Part shown: positions 28,101-35,997 of the stretch, one piece after another
How positions within the stretch are numbered: position 1 is the first letter of the stretch
Layout: each line of letters opens with the position of its first letter
Assembly (NCBI RefSeq): GCF_008087625.1
Contig: NZ_CP042997.1
Location: 9,486,001 to 9,550,000, forward strand
Origin: Aquisphaera giovannonii
Lineage (GTDB): Bacteria > Planctomycetota > Planctomycetia > Isosphaerales > Isosphaeraceae
Direction of reading: 5' to 3'
Length of the DNA stretch: 64,000 nt
Translations under genes and position numbers: made by a program
Notes under the pieces: generated by a model
Databases searched by the model: none
What the model was told of the DNA's origin: nothing
What the model saw: only the letters and a program-made list of their open reading frames with translations

Positions 28101-28641
28101 CCGCCTTCGTGCCGACCATCCAGGTCGGGGTGCCGCCCTGGATCACGCCGTCGATCTGGATGACGTTCGTGGCGGTCGGGACCTTCAGGGAGCCGCTCAT
28201 CATGCGGCCGTGCTGGGTGCAGAAGAAGCCCAGCGTGGCCCCCGCCGGCACGCCCGCCTTGACCGTCGCCCGGGCCAGCGTGCTGCCCGCCGGCAGCGGC
28301 GGCGTCCCCCAGCCCATGGCCCCGTCGGCCACCGCCGTCTGCGGCCCCAGCGCCGGCAGCCCCCCGCCGGACTGGAAGGCCAGGAGCGACTCGGCCGTCG
28401 CCTGCGCGTCGAAGAGCGCGCCGTGGGTGCCCGAGACGGCCTTCCAGACCACCTCGTCCCCCGGCTTGACCGCCACGTTCGTCGCGTCGCTGCCGCCGAC
28501 CACCCACTTCACCATCCCGCCGGCGATCACCCCGTCCACCTCGATCGTATCCGAGCGGGCCGCACGGCTTCCCGCGCCCAGGAGCAGCAGGGCCGCCGGA
28601 ACGATCGCCAAGAAGCTCGACAACCCACCTGGCCTTCTCAT
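22114..28641 (-). CDS. Giant secreted multicopper oxidase-like protein with multiple cupredoxin domains
   Basis: A protein of 2,175 residues with a Sec-type signal (FLAIVPAALLLLGAGSRAARS). Residues about 30-285 are two cupredoxin repeats, each ending in a plastocyanin-like site (FFCTQHGRMM, FFCSRHGRHM). Copper motifs follow: HVHHLHAH at 826-833 (HxxHxH type), HCHFYPHFAQGM from 879 (HCHx3Hx4M type), HIH at 1190-1192, HDH at 1305-1307, HSFNLH at 1548-1553, HGH at 1974-1976. The ligand set of a multicopper oxidase is present, but the order is rotated relative to laccases, where the two HxH motifs come first. The size recalls the large bacterial Mn(II) oxidases (MnxG/McoA-type), so metal oxidation is plausible but unproven. 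A GGAGGG ribosome site precedes the ATG. It heads the operon with propeller, SCO and cytochrome genes. Confidence 0.9.
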   Translation of the reverse strand: MRRPGGLSSFLAIVPAALLLLGAGSRAARSDTIEVDGVIAGGMVKWVVGGSDATNVAVKPGDEVVWKAVSGTHGALFDAQATAESLLAFQSGGGLPALGPQTAVADGAMGWGTPPLPAGSTLARATVKAGVPAGATLGFFCTQHGRMMSGSLKVPTATNVIQIDGVIQGGTPTWMVGTKAAADVEVKSGDTIAWRAVSGTHGVVFDTQAQAEAFLSFEGGGGLPALGPQTVGTETVWGTAPQAAGTILAQATVKPGLPPGTTLGFFCSRHGRHMGGMLARPPLKLAPNDSPKDPSGLDDPRIKRVVKAQVVALDYGFLCNRLGTAMPQGMIFALKRDVVPNSSDPKASIGAGCVTLRPGKRARPVVLRANVGDCLEITFTNLLSESPPKVPFPLEHPATRTAGVHVSGMELIGTVDSDASYVGLNLDGQAAANSSDCKPGETKIYRFYARAEGAFLLYSTAAQLGASLDAAQLTAGLFGSVTVEPEGAEWYRSQVTRKDLELASKPNRRGPHGHPVIDYDATYPAGTSYEDLSPDGGGLKTPIPAGTPILRMTKPAPDDHGKPALEIVHSDLTAIVTGPYQGLLPEPAGRPNPVYPDARKPYREFSIHYHDALTAVQAFPEFNPPGPGQPETRTSSAMSAGQDNFAINYGMAGIGAEIWANRIKVGPMARSVESKYEEFFLSSWVVGDPAMIVDHPANSQYQRDFQPQIAAVTGGHAAGHAAAADAPAGDAGGGHGPSEPLPPAAEAAPPATGAARPLMSSRSSPPVPRGFPRRRPPEEDVGLEAVETPAAATKAYFPDDPSNVYHSYLNDHVRFRVLHAGGNITHVHHLHAHQWLRTPGSDESLLLDSQTITPGDGFTQEIIYGSGNRNLTVGDSIFHCHFYPHFAQGMWSLWRTHDVFEAGTPLDPDGRAAADSRALPDGEIERGTPIPAVVPIPTLPMAPIPAPVKIVKVGDPSRPNELSGYKAVPVDPGSQDNPGYPFFVPGVGGRRSPHPPLDFAVDGGVTLDGGLPRHIIMGGDVSYQKQNAYDFTKLNEHLSAVELPEQGTPEEQVAMAFHELKSHPTDTPDGGTGLFLTNGKPRAPGAPYADPTGGPYTKPEELGGHVVYKAADIQLDVVLNKSGWHYPQQRILSLWGDVRDTLENRRIAEPLFFRANSGDVVEYWQANLVPNVYELDDFQVRTPTDVIGQHIHLVKFDVTSSDGGANGFNYEDGTFSPDEVRERIEAINKAGGIFLPGLSGRKTLKAKPIPFFGPGAPIVDVNGNHVNAWDGAQATVQRWFADPITDNPQPPKSPKDRTLRSVFTHDHLGPSTHQQAGLYAALLVEPRGSSWSDSSTGLALGGRDAAPYDSGTGSPTKDGGPTSWQAIIASADKASSYREFALELQDTQLAYKSGSVSPPSAPVAYQKYQAEIPSPFPPTFGWTDPSNAINPPKLRDNNKVNQPTLITSGPEPGTRSINYRSEPISARIAPPNLNPMDPSHAFASIARNDPLLNNQGDPQNPIGPGSSFKYPNAYPGAGPLDPYTPLLRAYENDDVQVRVLIGAHFLPHSFNLHGLRWLQEAGNPDSGYVSTQVMSISEHYEMLFRLPPSAAKQLVPTTPPAADYLYMASSDTRGLLNGNWGILRAYQGKADSLAPLPTNPGMAAPSGALANVQKFYDGLVAAGKVKDFEVFAVSPASVKNADGTANPDGLVYYNRGSSKLNDPSAVVYVTKDDYDDANNQFKPGYIPEPLVLRANAGDLIRVKLTNRIALPGANGGRQRAGLHPQLLSYDVTTSDGFNGGNNANQTAEAPGDSVSYTWYAGEIDAAGNGRPVEFGAVNLTPSDPASSPSESQANHGLFGALVIEPEGATWVADTDSRAQATVTLGGDKGQFREFVLMIQDNVPASSAMILQAINYRTEPIAYRFNYQTDQAFPDFNAIDITDATSDLPSVVVPDPKMPNFSDPQTPIFHAPQKLPVRFRVLHPGGNSYTPFTIHGHVWNWTPTKKGTESRVLGNDSPSLRIGTLGSVPPNSQFNILLDHAGGEAGIVGDYLYRGFESTELQAGLWGIFRVGKEGADQINVRSVLLQGNLITVSGRVWKKLNAPGFAKEVSLLDAGGQAVGNPATVNPADGTFQLTAVVSQPIGAYQLSSSDGGTARLVVQPVQVKKVKPQLPAEARDRRPEDATRFLPQEMPLKP

Positions 28642-29628
28642 CGCTGCCCTCCGCCGGTTCGCCGGGATCCTTCGTCGTGGTTCCACAAGCCTCGAACCCG
28701 CACACCCTCTCCCCGATGGTGGACGCCGGCGACGAGTCGCCGACCTGCGGCTTCCCCGGGAAGGCGCGCGACGAACGGCCGATGACGCCGCAGCCTTCGC
28801 GCCCTGCCCCCGCGAGGAAGAGCCCCTCCAGCCAACCCGCCGACCCGGCCCGCTCCCGAGGGCCCGGGCCAGTTCGGCGACGGGACGCCGGCCGTCGGGA
28901 GGGCCCCGGGGCCGTCCCACGCGGACCCTCCCGGGCCGCCTCCCTCCCCCTCGCAGCCCCGGCCCCGGACGTCCGGGGCAAGGCTCATGTGCCGTCAGTC
29001 CGCGTCGCCGTTACAGCGTGGATCTCCCGCCGCACCATGCCCGACACGCCGCGGGAAGGATTCCCCGAGGGCGGCGATGAGTTGACGACCGGGCACGGAC
29101 GAACATCCGCAGATCATTTCATTTGCAGTGAATTGAAGGCCCTCGCGACCCCCGCCGGGACTATAGCAAGGCCGTCCGGGGGGATCAAAGCAAATCTTCA
29201 AAAAGGCCGATTAAGTATGCCCGGCGACCGGACGGTACGGAGAAACGCCCCGGCGAGTTGACGCCCGACGCCGGCCAATTGCCGCGAAATACGCCCTCCA
29301 CCCCCCCCGCGCCAGGCCGCCGGGATTCGCCGAGGTTTTCCGTTGACAATGCTCCGGAAGGTTGCCAGTTTATGACGGCCGCTCTCAATAAGACTCTCAT
29401 CAAGATCGTGGGACATGACCCACGCGCGAACTCCAGAATTCGGCGGACGTCGCTCCCCGCTGGCAGCCATCAAGGCCCGCAGCCCCGGGGCGTCCCGGGG
29501 CCCGCAGGCCCGGGCGGAGGTCGCCCGTCGATCTCGACGGCGGTGAGGCCGGCGGGGCGGCCCATCGGCCGGTGCCCGTGCGAGGTCACCCGAGCATTCC
29601 TCCGCCGGGAAGGGAATGATCCCCCATC
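28642..29628. other. Long intergenic region with an AT-richer core
   Basis: No convincing gene is found in these 987 bp; the open frames are Arg/Pro/Ala-rich and lack ribosome sites. The part at about 29090-29420 is clearly less GC-rich than its surroundings. It probably holds the promoters of the divergent oxidase operon (minus) and acyl-CoA dehydrogenase-like gene (plus), but I could not identify a well-spaced pair of boxes on either strand. Confidence 0.5.
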
Positions 29629-30864
29629 ATGACGACATCTCCCCACGGGTCGGGCGGCGAGCTGATCGAGCGCATCTCGGCCCTGGCGCGGGGGAAGTTC
29701 GCCGCCCGCGCGGATCGCTACGACCGCGAGGCGGCGTTCCCCGCCGAGGACTTCGAGGACCTCTTCCGGGCCGGGCTGCTCGCGCCGGCCGCCCCCCGCG
29801 AGCTCGGCGGCCTGGGGCTGGGCCCCGAGTCCGGCCTCTACACGCTGTGGATGCTGACCAAGGAGCTGGCCAGGGCCGACATGGCCCTGGCCCGATGCTG
29901 GGAGGGGCACGTCAACTGCCAGGTCCTGCTCAGCGCCCTGGCCGACGAGCGGCAGCAGCGTCGGTGGTTCGAGGGCATCGTCGGGCGCGGCGAGATCTGG
30001 GCCGCCTGGAGCGGCGAGCCCCAGGCGCGAATCCCCGGCCAGAAGGCCCGGTTCGGGACCGCCGTGCGGCCGGTGACGGGCGGCTACCTCGTCGACGGGA
30101 CCAAGGTCTTCGCGACCGGCTCGCGGACGGCGAGGTGGGCGATCCTGCTGGTGAACCTCCAGGGCCCGGGGGGCGCCCGGCACTCCTCCGCCGTCGACGG
30201 GCTCCTCCTGCTGGCCTGCGACCTGGCCGACCCCAGCGTCCAGTTCGACGAGTCGTGGTGGGATCCGATCGGGATGCGCGGGACGGTCAGCTATCTCGTC
30301 CGCTTCCGCGAGACGTTCATCCCGGCGGAGAATCGGATCGGCCACCCGGGACAGTACCTCCGCGAGGGGTGGCAGGCCCTGTTCAGCCCCCATTACGGGG
30401 CGACCTTCCTGGGCGGGGCGGAGGGCGCCTGCGATTATGCGCTCGATTACATCCGCGCCCAGGACAAGGCGGGCGACCCCTACGTCCAGCAGCGGGTCGC
30501 GACCATGGCCCTCAACCTGGAGAGCGCCCACCTCTGGCTCCGGCGGGTCGCCGACCTCTGGCAGGCTCGCCGCGCCGCCGAGGCGAGATCGGCGGGCATC
30601 CGCGCCCGCTACCTGCTGGAGGCATGGGCGACGGACACCGTCCGGCAGGCCCTGCACACCTGCGGGGCCCGCGGGCTGATCCGGCCGAGCCCGCTGGAGC
30701 GGATCTATCGCGACCTGTCCTTCTACGTGCTCCACGACAATTCCGACCAGGTCCTCGCGACGATCGGCCGCGAGATCCTCGGCCAGTCGCACGACGCGTC
30801 GTTCTTCAACGCCCCGCCCCGCCCGGCCTCCGGCGACGCGAACGGCCGGCGGCCCGAATCCTAG
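29629..30864 (+). CDS. Acyl-CoA dehydrogenase-family flavoprotein
   Basis: A protein of 411 residues with the acyl-CoA dehydrogenase fold. The N-terminal helical part holds FRAGLLAPAAPRELGGLGLG, the middle beta domain has IWAAWSGEPQAR and GGYLVDGTKVFATGSRTARWAILLV, and the C-terminal helices include the terminal R-x-D-L segment ERIYRDLSFYVLHDNSDQVLATIGREILG. The pattern is nearer to the DszC/hydroxylase-type subgroup of two-component flavin monooxygenases than to true fatty-acid dehydrogenases, since the usual catalytic Glu region is not recognisable. So oxygenation with reduced flavin is an alternative to dehydrogenation. The ATG at 29629 fits the conserved N-terminus, though its ribosome site is weak. 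It is a single gene with no obvious operon partner. Confidence 0.82.
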   Translation: MTTSPHGSGGELIERISALARGKFAARADRYDREAAFPAEDFEDLFRAGLLAPAAPRELGGLGLGPESGLYTLWMLTKELARADMALARCWEGHVNCQVLLSALADERQQRRWFEGIVGRGEIWAAWSGEPQARIPGQKARFGTAVRPVTGGYLVDGTKVFATGSRTARWAILLVNLQGPGGARHSSAVDGLLLLACDLADPSVQFDESWWDPIGMRGTVSYLVRFRETFIPAENRIGHPGQYLREGWQALFSPHYGATFLGGAEGACDYALDYIRAQDKAGDPYVQQRVATMALNLESAHLWLRRVADLWQARRAAEARSAGIRARYLLEAWATDTVRQALHTCGARGLIRPSPLERIYRDLSFYVLHDNSDQVLATIGREILGQSHDASFFNAPPRPASGDANGRRPES

Positions 30865-31219
30865 ACGTCCCATCCGGCGGCAGGGGCGGCGACCCGGCCC
30901 CGCGAGGAGGGGGCGCCCTCCCGCGGCGTCGAGCGGCAGTCCGATGGCCGGCGAGGCCCGATCCGCCGGCCTCGCCACGGCGGACGGGACCGGGCGATGC
31001 CTCGCGGGCCGAAAGAACGAATGAAGAGGTTCGCGGATGCTCACGGACCTTCATTCGCCGCCGGCCTGGCCGACCGAGGACGGCCCGGCGCCATCGCTCG
31101 TCCCTTCGCCTTGCTCCGGTGCGAATTCGGTTGCGAGAGACGCACGCGACGCCCGGGCGACCCGGCGTCCGGCTCAGGCCCTTCACGCGATCGTGACGTC
31201 AGATCAAGGAGCCACATCC
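30865..31219. other. Intergenic region upstream of the DUF1559 gene
   Basis: These 355 bp hold no convincing gene. The DUF1559 frame is formally open through much of this stretch, but the translated sequence before 31220 is not pseudopilin-like. A short dyad, TCACG-CGAT-CGTGA at about 31183-31196, lies just upstream of the ribosome binding site; its significance is unknown. Confidence 0.45.
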
Positions 31220-32206
31220 ATGGCGCGCAGGCGGGGCTTCACGCTGATCGAGCTGCTGGTCGTGATCGCGATCATCTCCGTCCTGATCGGGCTGCTCCTG
31301 CCCGCCGTCCAGTCGGCCCGCGAGGCGGCCCGGCGGGTGCAGTGCACCAACAACCTCAAGCAGATGGGCCTGGCCCTGCACAACTACGAGGGCTCCACCG
31401 GCTCCTTCCCCTCGGGGGTCATCTCGGCCCTCGCGAACCCGAGCTGGACCATGCCCCCCGGGCAATGCACGGCCTTCCCCGCCGACATCGGGCCGGGCTG
31501 GAGCCTCTTCGCGCTGATGTCGCCTTACCTGGAGCAGCAGGTCCTGACCAACTCGCTGAACTTCAGCCTGACGATCGCCGACCCGAGCAACCAGACGACG
31601 CGCCAGACGCGGATCGCGACCTACGTGTGCCCGAGCGACGATGCGACGACCGGCGTGTCGATGTACGACTGCGGCGATCCGCCCGTCGCGAGCAATCTAC
31701 CGCAGCCCGTCCTGCCCAACCTCGGTCCGAATAGCTACGTCGGCTGCCTGGGCGGCGCCACCGGCGGCTACCCCACGTCGCTCGTCGGCTGCTACGAGTA
31801 TCAACCCTTCAACGGCATCTTCCACCGGAACAGCCGGGTCCGCATCGCGGACATCACCGACGGGACCTCGAACACGGTCGGCATCGGCGAGCGCGACGAC
31901 TATTTCGTGACCACGACCTGGGTCGGCGTGATCCCCGGGGCCGAGGCCATCTACAACCCGCAACGGGGCAAGGGCTGCAGCAACTGGCGGCCTCCGCTGG
32001 TCGCCGTCCTGGCCCACGGCCGCCAGTTCACCGTCAACGCACCGGACGCCAGCCCGGGGGCCTTCCAGTCGCAGCACCCGGCCGGCGGCAACTTCCTGTT
32101 CATGGACGGCTCGGTCCGGTTCGTGAAGTCCACCATGAGCCTCCCCACCATGTGGGCGATCTGCACGCGGAATCTCGGCGAGATCATCTCGGGCGAGGCC
32201 AACTGA
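31220..32206 (+). CDS. DUF1559 (SBP_bac_10) pseudopilin-like protein
   Basis: A protein of 328 residues with the textbook type IV pilin-like N-terminus RRGFTLIELLVVIAIISVL, cleaved after Gly by a prepilin peptidase, then the planctomycete signature LLLPAVQSAREAARRVQCTNNLKQMGLALHNYE. The C-terminal H-x-G-G-x-N-x-x-F-x-D-G-S-V segment (HPAGGNFLFMDGSVRF) identifies the DUF1559 family, which is massively expanded in Planctomycetes. The function is unknown; the pseudopilin start suggests assembly at the inner membrane or in the periplasm. The start at 31220 is fixed by the AAGGAG ribosome site and by the leader. Confidence 0.95.
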   Translation: MARRRGFTLIELLVVIAIISVLIGLLLPAVQSAREAARRVQCTNNLKQMGLALHNYEGSTGSFPSGVISALANPSWTMPPGQCTAFPADIGPGWSLFALMSPYLEQQVLTNSLNFSLTIADPSNQTTRQTRIATYVCPSDDATTGVSMYDCGDPPVASNLPQPVLPNLGPNSYVGCLGGATGGYPTSLVGCYEYQPFNGIFHRNSRVRIADITDGTSNTVGIGERDDYFVTTTWVGVIPGAEAIYNPQRGKGCSNWRPPLVAVLAHGRQFTVNAPDASPGAFQSQHPAGGNFLFMDGSVRFVKSTMSLPTMWAICTRNLGEIISGEAN

Positions 32207-32366
32207 CCGCCCGCAAGGTCGTCGGCCCCGCGCCGGGAAGGTGCGAACGCAATGCCCCCGCGGCGTCCCTTCGTGGCGCCCCGGAGGGCACCATCTGGTG
32301 ATCCGGCCCACGCGGGGTCAAAATACCCTCGACCCGACCAATCCCGCGGAGAGAGGGACCCCTGCC

Positions 32367-34535
32367 ATGCAACGCCGCTTGCCCGCCCTCGTCGCGGCCC
32401 TCTGCCTGGCGAGCGCCATCCCGGGCGCGGCGGGCTCGACCCCCGCGAACCCGCCCGAATTCGACCGGGACGTCGCGCCGGTGCTCGCCCGGCGCTGCCT
32501 GCAATGCCACTCCGGGGCCGATCCCAAGGGGAAGCTCGACCTCTCGAGGCGGGAGGCGGTGCTGCGGGGGGGCGAGGGCGGGCCGGCCGTCGTCGCGGGG
32601 AAGGCCGATGAGAGCCCTCTCGTCGAGCAGGTCGAAGGCGAGGCGATGCCCCCGAAGTCCCCGCTGCCGGCCGCGGAGCGGCGGCTCCTCAGGGCCTGGG
32701 TCGAATCGGGCGCGCGCTGGGGGACGGACCCGATCGACCCGCTCCGCGCCTCGACCGACCGCCGCGCGGGGCGCGACTGGTGGTCGCTCCAACCGGTGAG
32801 CCGCCCGACGCCGCCGGGGACGAGGCGACCGGCCCCGCACCCGATCGACGCGTTCGTGCTCCATCGGCTGGAGGCCTCGGACCTCGGATACGAGCCCCGG
32901 GCCGACCGCCGCACGCTGATCCGCCGCCTCGCCTTCGACCTGACCGGCCTGCCGCCGACGCCCGGGGAGGTCGCGGCATTCGAGGCCGACGCCCGCCCCG
33001 ACGCGTACGAGCGCCTCGTCGACCGCCTCCTGGCGTCGCCGCGCCACGGCGTCCGCTGGGCCCGGCCCTGGCTCGACCTGGCCCGCTACGGCGAGAGCAA
33101 CGGGTTCGAGTTCGACGAATTCCGCCCGAACGCCTGGCGCTATCGCGACTGGGTCGTGGACGCCCTGAACCGGGACGTCCCGTACGACGAGTTCATCCGC
33201 CTCCAGGTCGCCGGCGACGTCCTCCGGCCCGACGACCCGTCGGCCATCGAGGCGACCGGCTTCCTGGTGGCCGGCGCGTTCGACACGCCCGGGCAGAACC
33301 AGCAGAGCGAGGCCATGCGCCGGGTCGTCCGTCAGGACGAGCTGGAAGACGTCGTCGGCACCGTCGGCCAGGCGTTCCTGGGGATCACCGTCCAGTGCGC
33401 CCGATGCCACGACCACAAGTTCGACCCCGTGACGGCGACCGACTACTACCGGCTGTCCTCGGCCCTGTCGGGCGTCCGGCACGGCGAGAGGGACCTCGGG
33501 CCGCTCGAACCGACTCCCGCCGGCAAGTCGCGGCGTGCGTATGCCGTCTCCCCGCGCGAGCCCGAGGTCACGCGCCTCCTGGCCCGGGGCAACCCCGCGA
33601 CGCCCCGCCAGCCCGTCACGCCCGGCGGCGTCGCGTGCCTCGCCGGATTCCCGGCCGACTTCGGGCTCCCCGCCGACGCGAAGGAATCGGAGCGGCGGGC
33701 CCGGCTCGCGGCCTGGCTCACCGACCCGAGGAACCCGCTGACGCCGCGCGTCATCGTCAACCGGCTCTGGCAGGCCCACTTCGGCACGGGGCTGGTCGAG
33801 ACGCCGAGCGACCTCGGCTTCAACGGTGGCCGGCCCTCGCACCCCGAGCTGCTCGACTGGCTCGCGTCCGAGCTCGTGGCCCGCGGCTGGAGCCTCAAGG
33901 CGATGCACCGGCTCATCGTCACCAGCGAGGCCTACCGCCAGGGGTCCCGGCCCGACCCCGCCGGCCTGCGGGCCGACGCGGGCGACCGCCTGCTCTGGAG
34001 GAAGGCGCCGATGCGGCTCGAGGCCGAGATGGTCCGCGACGCCATGCTCGCCGTCTCCGGGGCGTTGAACGAGCGTCAGGGCGGGCCGGGCTACGCCGAG
34101 TTCGCCGCGAGCCAGGCCCCGGGGACGCCCGCCGTCCTGTACACCCCCGTCGAGCCGTCCGGCCCCGACTTCGACCGCCGCACGCTGTACCGCACCTGGG
34201 CCCGAGGCGGCCGCAACGGCTTCCTCGACGCCTTCGACTGCCCCGACCCCTCGACCTCGACCCCGCGCCGCCCGTCGACGACGACGCCGCTCCAGGCGCT
34301 CGCGCTGCTGAACGACGCCCTGACGCTCCGCCTGGCCGACCGGATGGCCGACCGGCTCCGCCGCGAGGCGGGCGCCGAGCCGGCGCGGCAGGTCGAGCTC
34401 GCCTACCGCCTGGCCTTCGGCCGGCCGCCCTCGGGCGACGAGCGGGCGAGGGCGGCCCGCATCGTCGAGCGGCACGGCCCGGCGGTCCTCGCCCGCGCGA
34501 TCTTCAACAGCAACGAATTCCTGTACGTCGACTGA
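32367..34535 (+). CDS. Planctomycete cytochrome c-type protein with DUF1549 and DUF1553 domains
   Basis: A protein of 722 residues with a signal peptide (LVAALCLASAIPGAAG) and an N-terminal haem-binding domain of PSC1 type (CLQCHSG, Cys44 to His48). DUF1549 follows at about 145-355 and contains RLAFDLTGLPPTP, WLDLARYGESNGFE and a second CxxCH (CARCHDH). DUF1553 occupies about 430-700 (NRLWQAHFGTGLVETPSDLG, HPELLDWLASELV, NDALTLRLADRMA). It is shorter than many family members, which carry extra carbohydrate-binding domains. The family is planctomycete-specific, exported and genetically paired with DUF1501 proteins, as here (40 bp downstream). The biochemical role is not established; electron transfer during polymer breakdown is one proposal. 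Confidence 0.95.
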   Translation: MQRRLPALVAALCLASAIPGAAGSTPANPPEFDRDVAPVLARRCLQCHSGADPKGKLDLSRREAVLRGGEGGPAVVAGKADESPLVEQVEGEAMPPKSPLPAAERRLLRAWVESGARWGTDPIDPLRASTDRRAGRDWWSLQPVSRPTPPGTRRPAPHPIDAFVLHRLEASDLGYEPRADRRTLIRRLAFDLTGLPPTPGEVAAFEADARPDAYERLVDRLLASPRHGVRWARPWLDLARYGESNGFEFDEFRPNAWRYRDWVVDALNRDVPYDEFIRLQVAGDVLRPDDPSAIEATGFLVAGAFDTPGQNQQSEAMRRVVRQDELEDVVGTVGQAFLGITVQCARCHDHKFDPVTATDYYRLSSALSGVRHGERDLGPLEPTPAGKSRRAYAVSPREPEVTRLLARGNPATPRQPVTPGGVACLAGFPADFGLPADAKESERRARLAAWLTDPRNPLTPRVIVNRLWQAHFGTGLVETPSDLGFNGGRPSHPELLDWLASELVARGWSLKAMHRLIVTSEAYRQGSRPDPAGLRADAGDRLLWRKAPMRLEAEMVRDAMLAVSGALNERQGGPGYAEFAASQAPGTPAVLYTPVEPSGPDFDRRTLYRTWARGGRNGFLDAFDCPDPSTSTPRRPSTTTPLQALALLNDALTLRLADRMADRLRREAGAEPARQVELAYRLAFGRPPSGDERARAARIVERHGPAVLARAIFNSNEFLYVD

Positions 34536-34575
34536 CCGGCGATCGCCGACACACGCCCCGCCCGGAGGCCCGCCC

Positions 34576-35997
34576 GTGGACAGACGCGACTTCCTCTCCT
34601 GGGCCCGCAACGGGCTCGCCGGCGCCGCGGCGGCCGGCCTGATGATCCGCGACGGCACGCTCCGCGCCGCGGCCCCCGGCGAGGCCTCGCCCCCCTGCCC
34701 CCACTTCCGCCCCCGCGCCACCCGCGCCATCCACATCTGCCTCGCCGGCGCGATGAGCCACCTGGACACCTTCGACTTCAAGCCGGACCTGGTGAGGCTG
34801 CACGGCAAGTCGCTGGTCGCGAGCGAGCGGCCCGACGTCTTCTTCGGGCAGGTCGGCCTGCTGCGGAAGCCCGACTGGGCCTTCCGCCGCCGCGGGGCGT
34901 CGGGCCTCTGGGTCTCCGACCTGTTCCCGCACCTGGCCGAGCTGGCCGACGAGCTGACGGTGATCCGCTCGATGGTCGCGGAGACCTCCAACCACACGCC
35001 GGCGACGTTCCAGGAGAACAGCGGCTTCCGGCTCAACGGGTTCCCCGCGATGGGCTCGTGGCTGAGCTACGGGCTGGGGAGCGAGGCCGACGACCTGCCC
35101 GCGTTCGTCGTGATCCCCGACGCCCGCGAGCTGCCGGCCGGGGGCAGCATCAACTGGTCGAACGGGTTCCTCCCCGCGCGGCACCAGGGCGTGGTCATCA
35201 AGTCGCGCGGCAACCCGATCGACGACCTGTTCCCGGCACGCCCGATCCCCGCCGAGGCCGACCGCGCCGCGTTCTCGCTCGCGTCGGCGATGAACGCCGA
35301 CCACCTGGCGTCCCGCGGCGGCGACGACGTCCTGTCCGCGAGGATCCGGGGCTACGAGCTGGCCGCGCGGATGCAGGCGGCGGTCCCCACCGTGACCGAC
35401 CTCGGCCGCGAGCCGGCCGAGACCCTGCGGCTCTACGGGGTGGACCGGCCCGAGACGACCGACTTCGGCCGCGCCTGCCTGCTGGCCCGTCGCCTGCTCG
35501 AGCGCGGGGTGCGGTTCGTCCAGCTCTTCTCCGGCGGCACGTTCGGCGCCCCCCGCCGGAACTGGGACGGCCACGAGGACATGCGCGCGAACCACGGCCA
35601 GGAGGCGTTGCGGATCGACCGCCCGGTCGCCGGGCTGCTGCGCGACCTCCGCCGCCGCGGCCTGCTCGACGACACGCTCGTCCTGTTCACCACCGAGTTC
35701 GGCCGCACCCCGTTCGCCCAGTCGGCCGCGGACGTCGTCGGCACCGGGCGCGACCACAACCAGTACGGATTCACTGTCTGGCTCGCCGGCGCCGGGCTGA
35801 GGCCCGGCCTCGCCTACGGCAGCACCGACGAGATCGGCTGGAAGGCCGCCGAGCACCCGCTCACCTGGTACGACTTCCACGCCACCGTGCTGCACCTGCT
35901 CGGCATCGACCACGAGCGGTTGACCTACTACCACAACGGCCTGCGGCGGCGTCTGACGAACGTGCACGGGCGGGTCATCCAGGGGATCCTCGCCTGA
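34576..35997 (+). CDS. DUF1501 family Tat-exported protein
   Basis: A protein of 473 residues beginning at GTG with GGAGG upstream. The N-terminus DRRDFLSWARNGLAGAAAAG is a twin-arginine signal. The body matches DUF1501 (sulfatase/alkaline-phosphatase-like fold): HICLAGAMSHLDTFDFKP, SMVAETSNHTPATFQENSG, LFTTEFGRTPFAQ, GRDHNQYGFTVWLAGAGL and HEDMRANHG-type His/Asp clusters that probably bind metal. It is the partner of the DUF1553 gene 40 bp upstream and very likely co-transcribed. Confidence 0.95.
   Translation: MDRRDFLSWARNGLAGAAAAGLMIRDGTLRAAAPGEASPPCPHFRPRATRAIHICLAGAMSHLDTFDFKPDLVRLHGKSLVASERPDVFFGQVGLLRKPDWAFRRRGASGLWVSDLFPHLAELADELTVIRSMVAETSNHTPATFQENSGFRLNGFPAMGSWLSYGLGSEADDLPAFVVIPDARELPAGGSINWSNGFLPARHQGVVIKSRGNPIDDLFPARPIPAEADRAAFSLASAMNADHLASRGGDDVLSARIRGYELAARMQAAVPTVTDLGREPAETLRLYGVDRPETTDFGRACLLARRLLERGVRFVQLFSGGTFGAPRRNWDGHEDMRANHGQEALRIDRPVAGLLRDLRRRGLLDDTLVLFTTEFGRTPFAQSAADVVGTGRDHNQYGFTVWLAGAGLRPGLAYGSTDEIGWKAAEHPLTWYDFHATVLHLLGIDHERLTYYHNGLRRRLTNVHGRVIQGILA

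Noticed and set aside
21982-28785. Continuous plus-strand open frame of 2,267 codons opposite the giant oxidase
   Set aside because: It is a low-complexity Arg/Gly/Val/Asp translation with no motifs; the minus strand has signal peptide, copper motifs and a ribosome site. High GC makes stops rare on the antisense strand.
29343-29375. TTGACA as promoter of the acyl-CoA dehydrogenase-like gene
   Set aside because: The nearest -10-like box (TTATGA) is 21 bp away, outside the normal range, and it lies about 250 bp from the gene.
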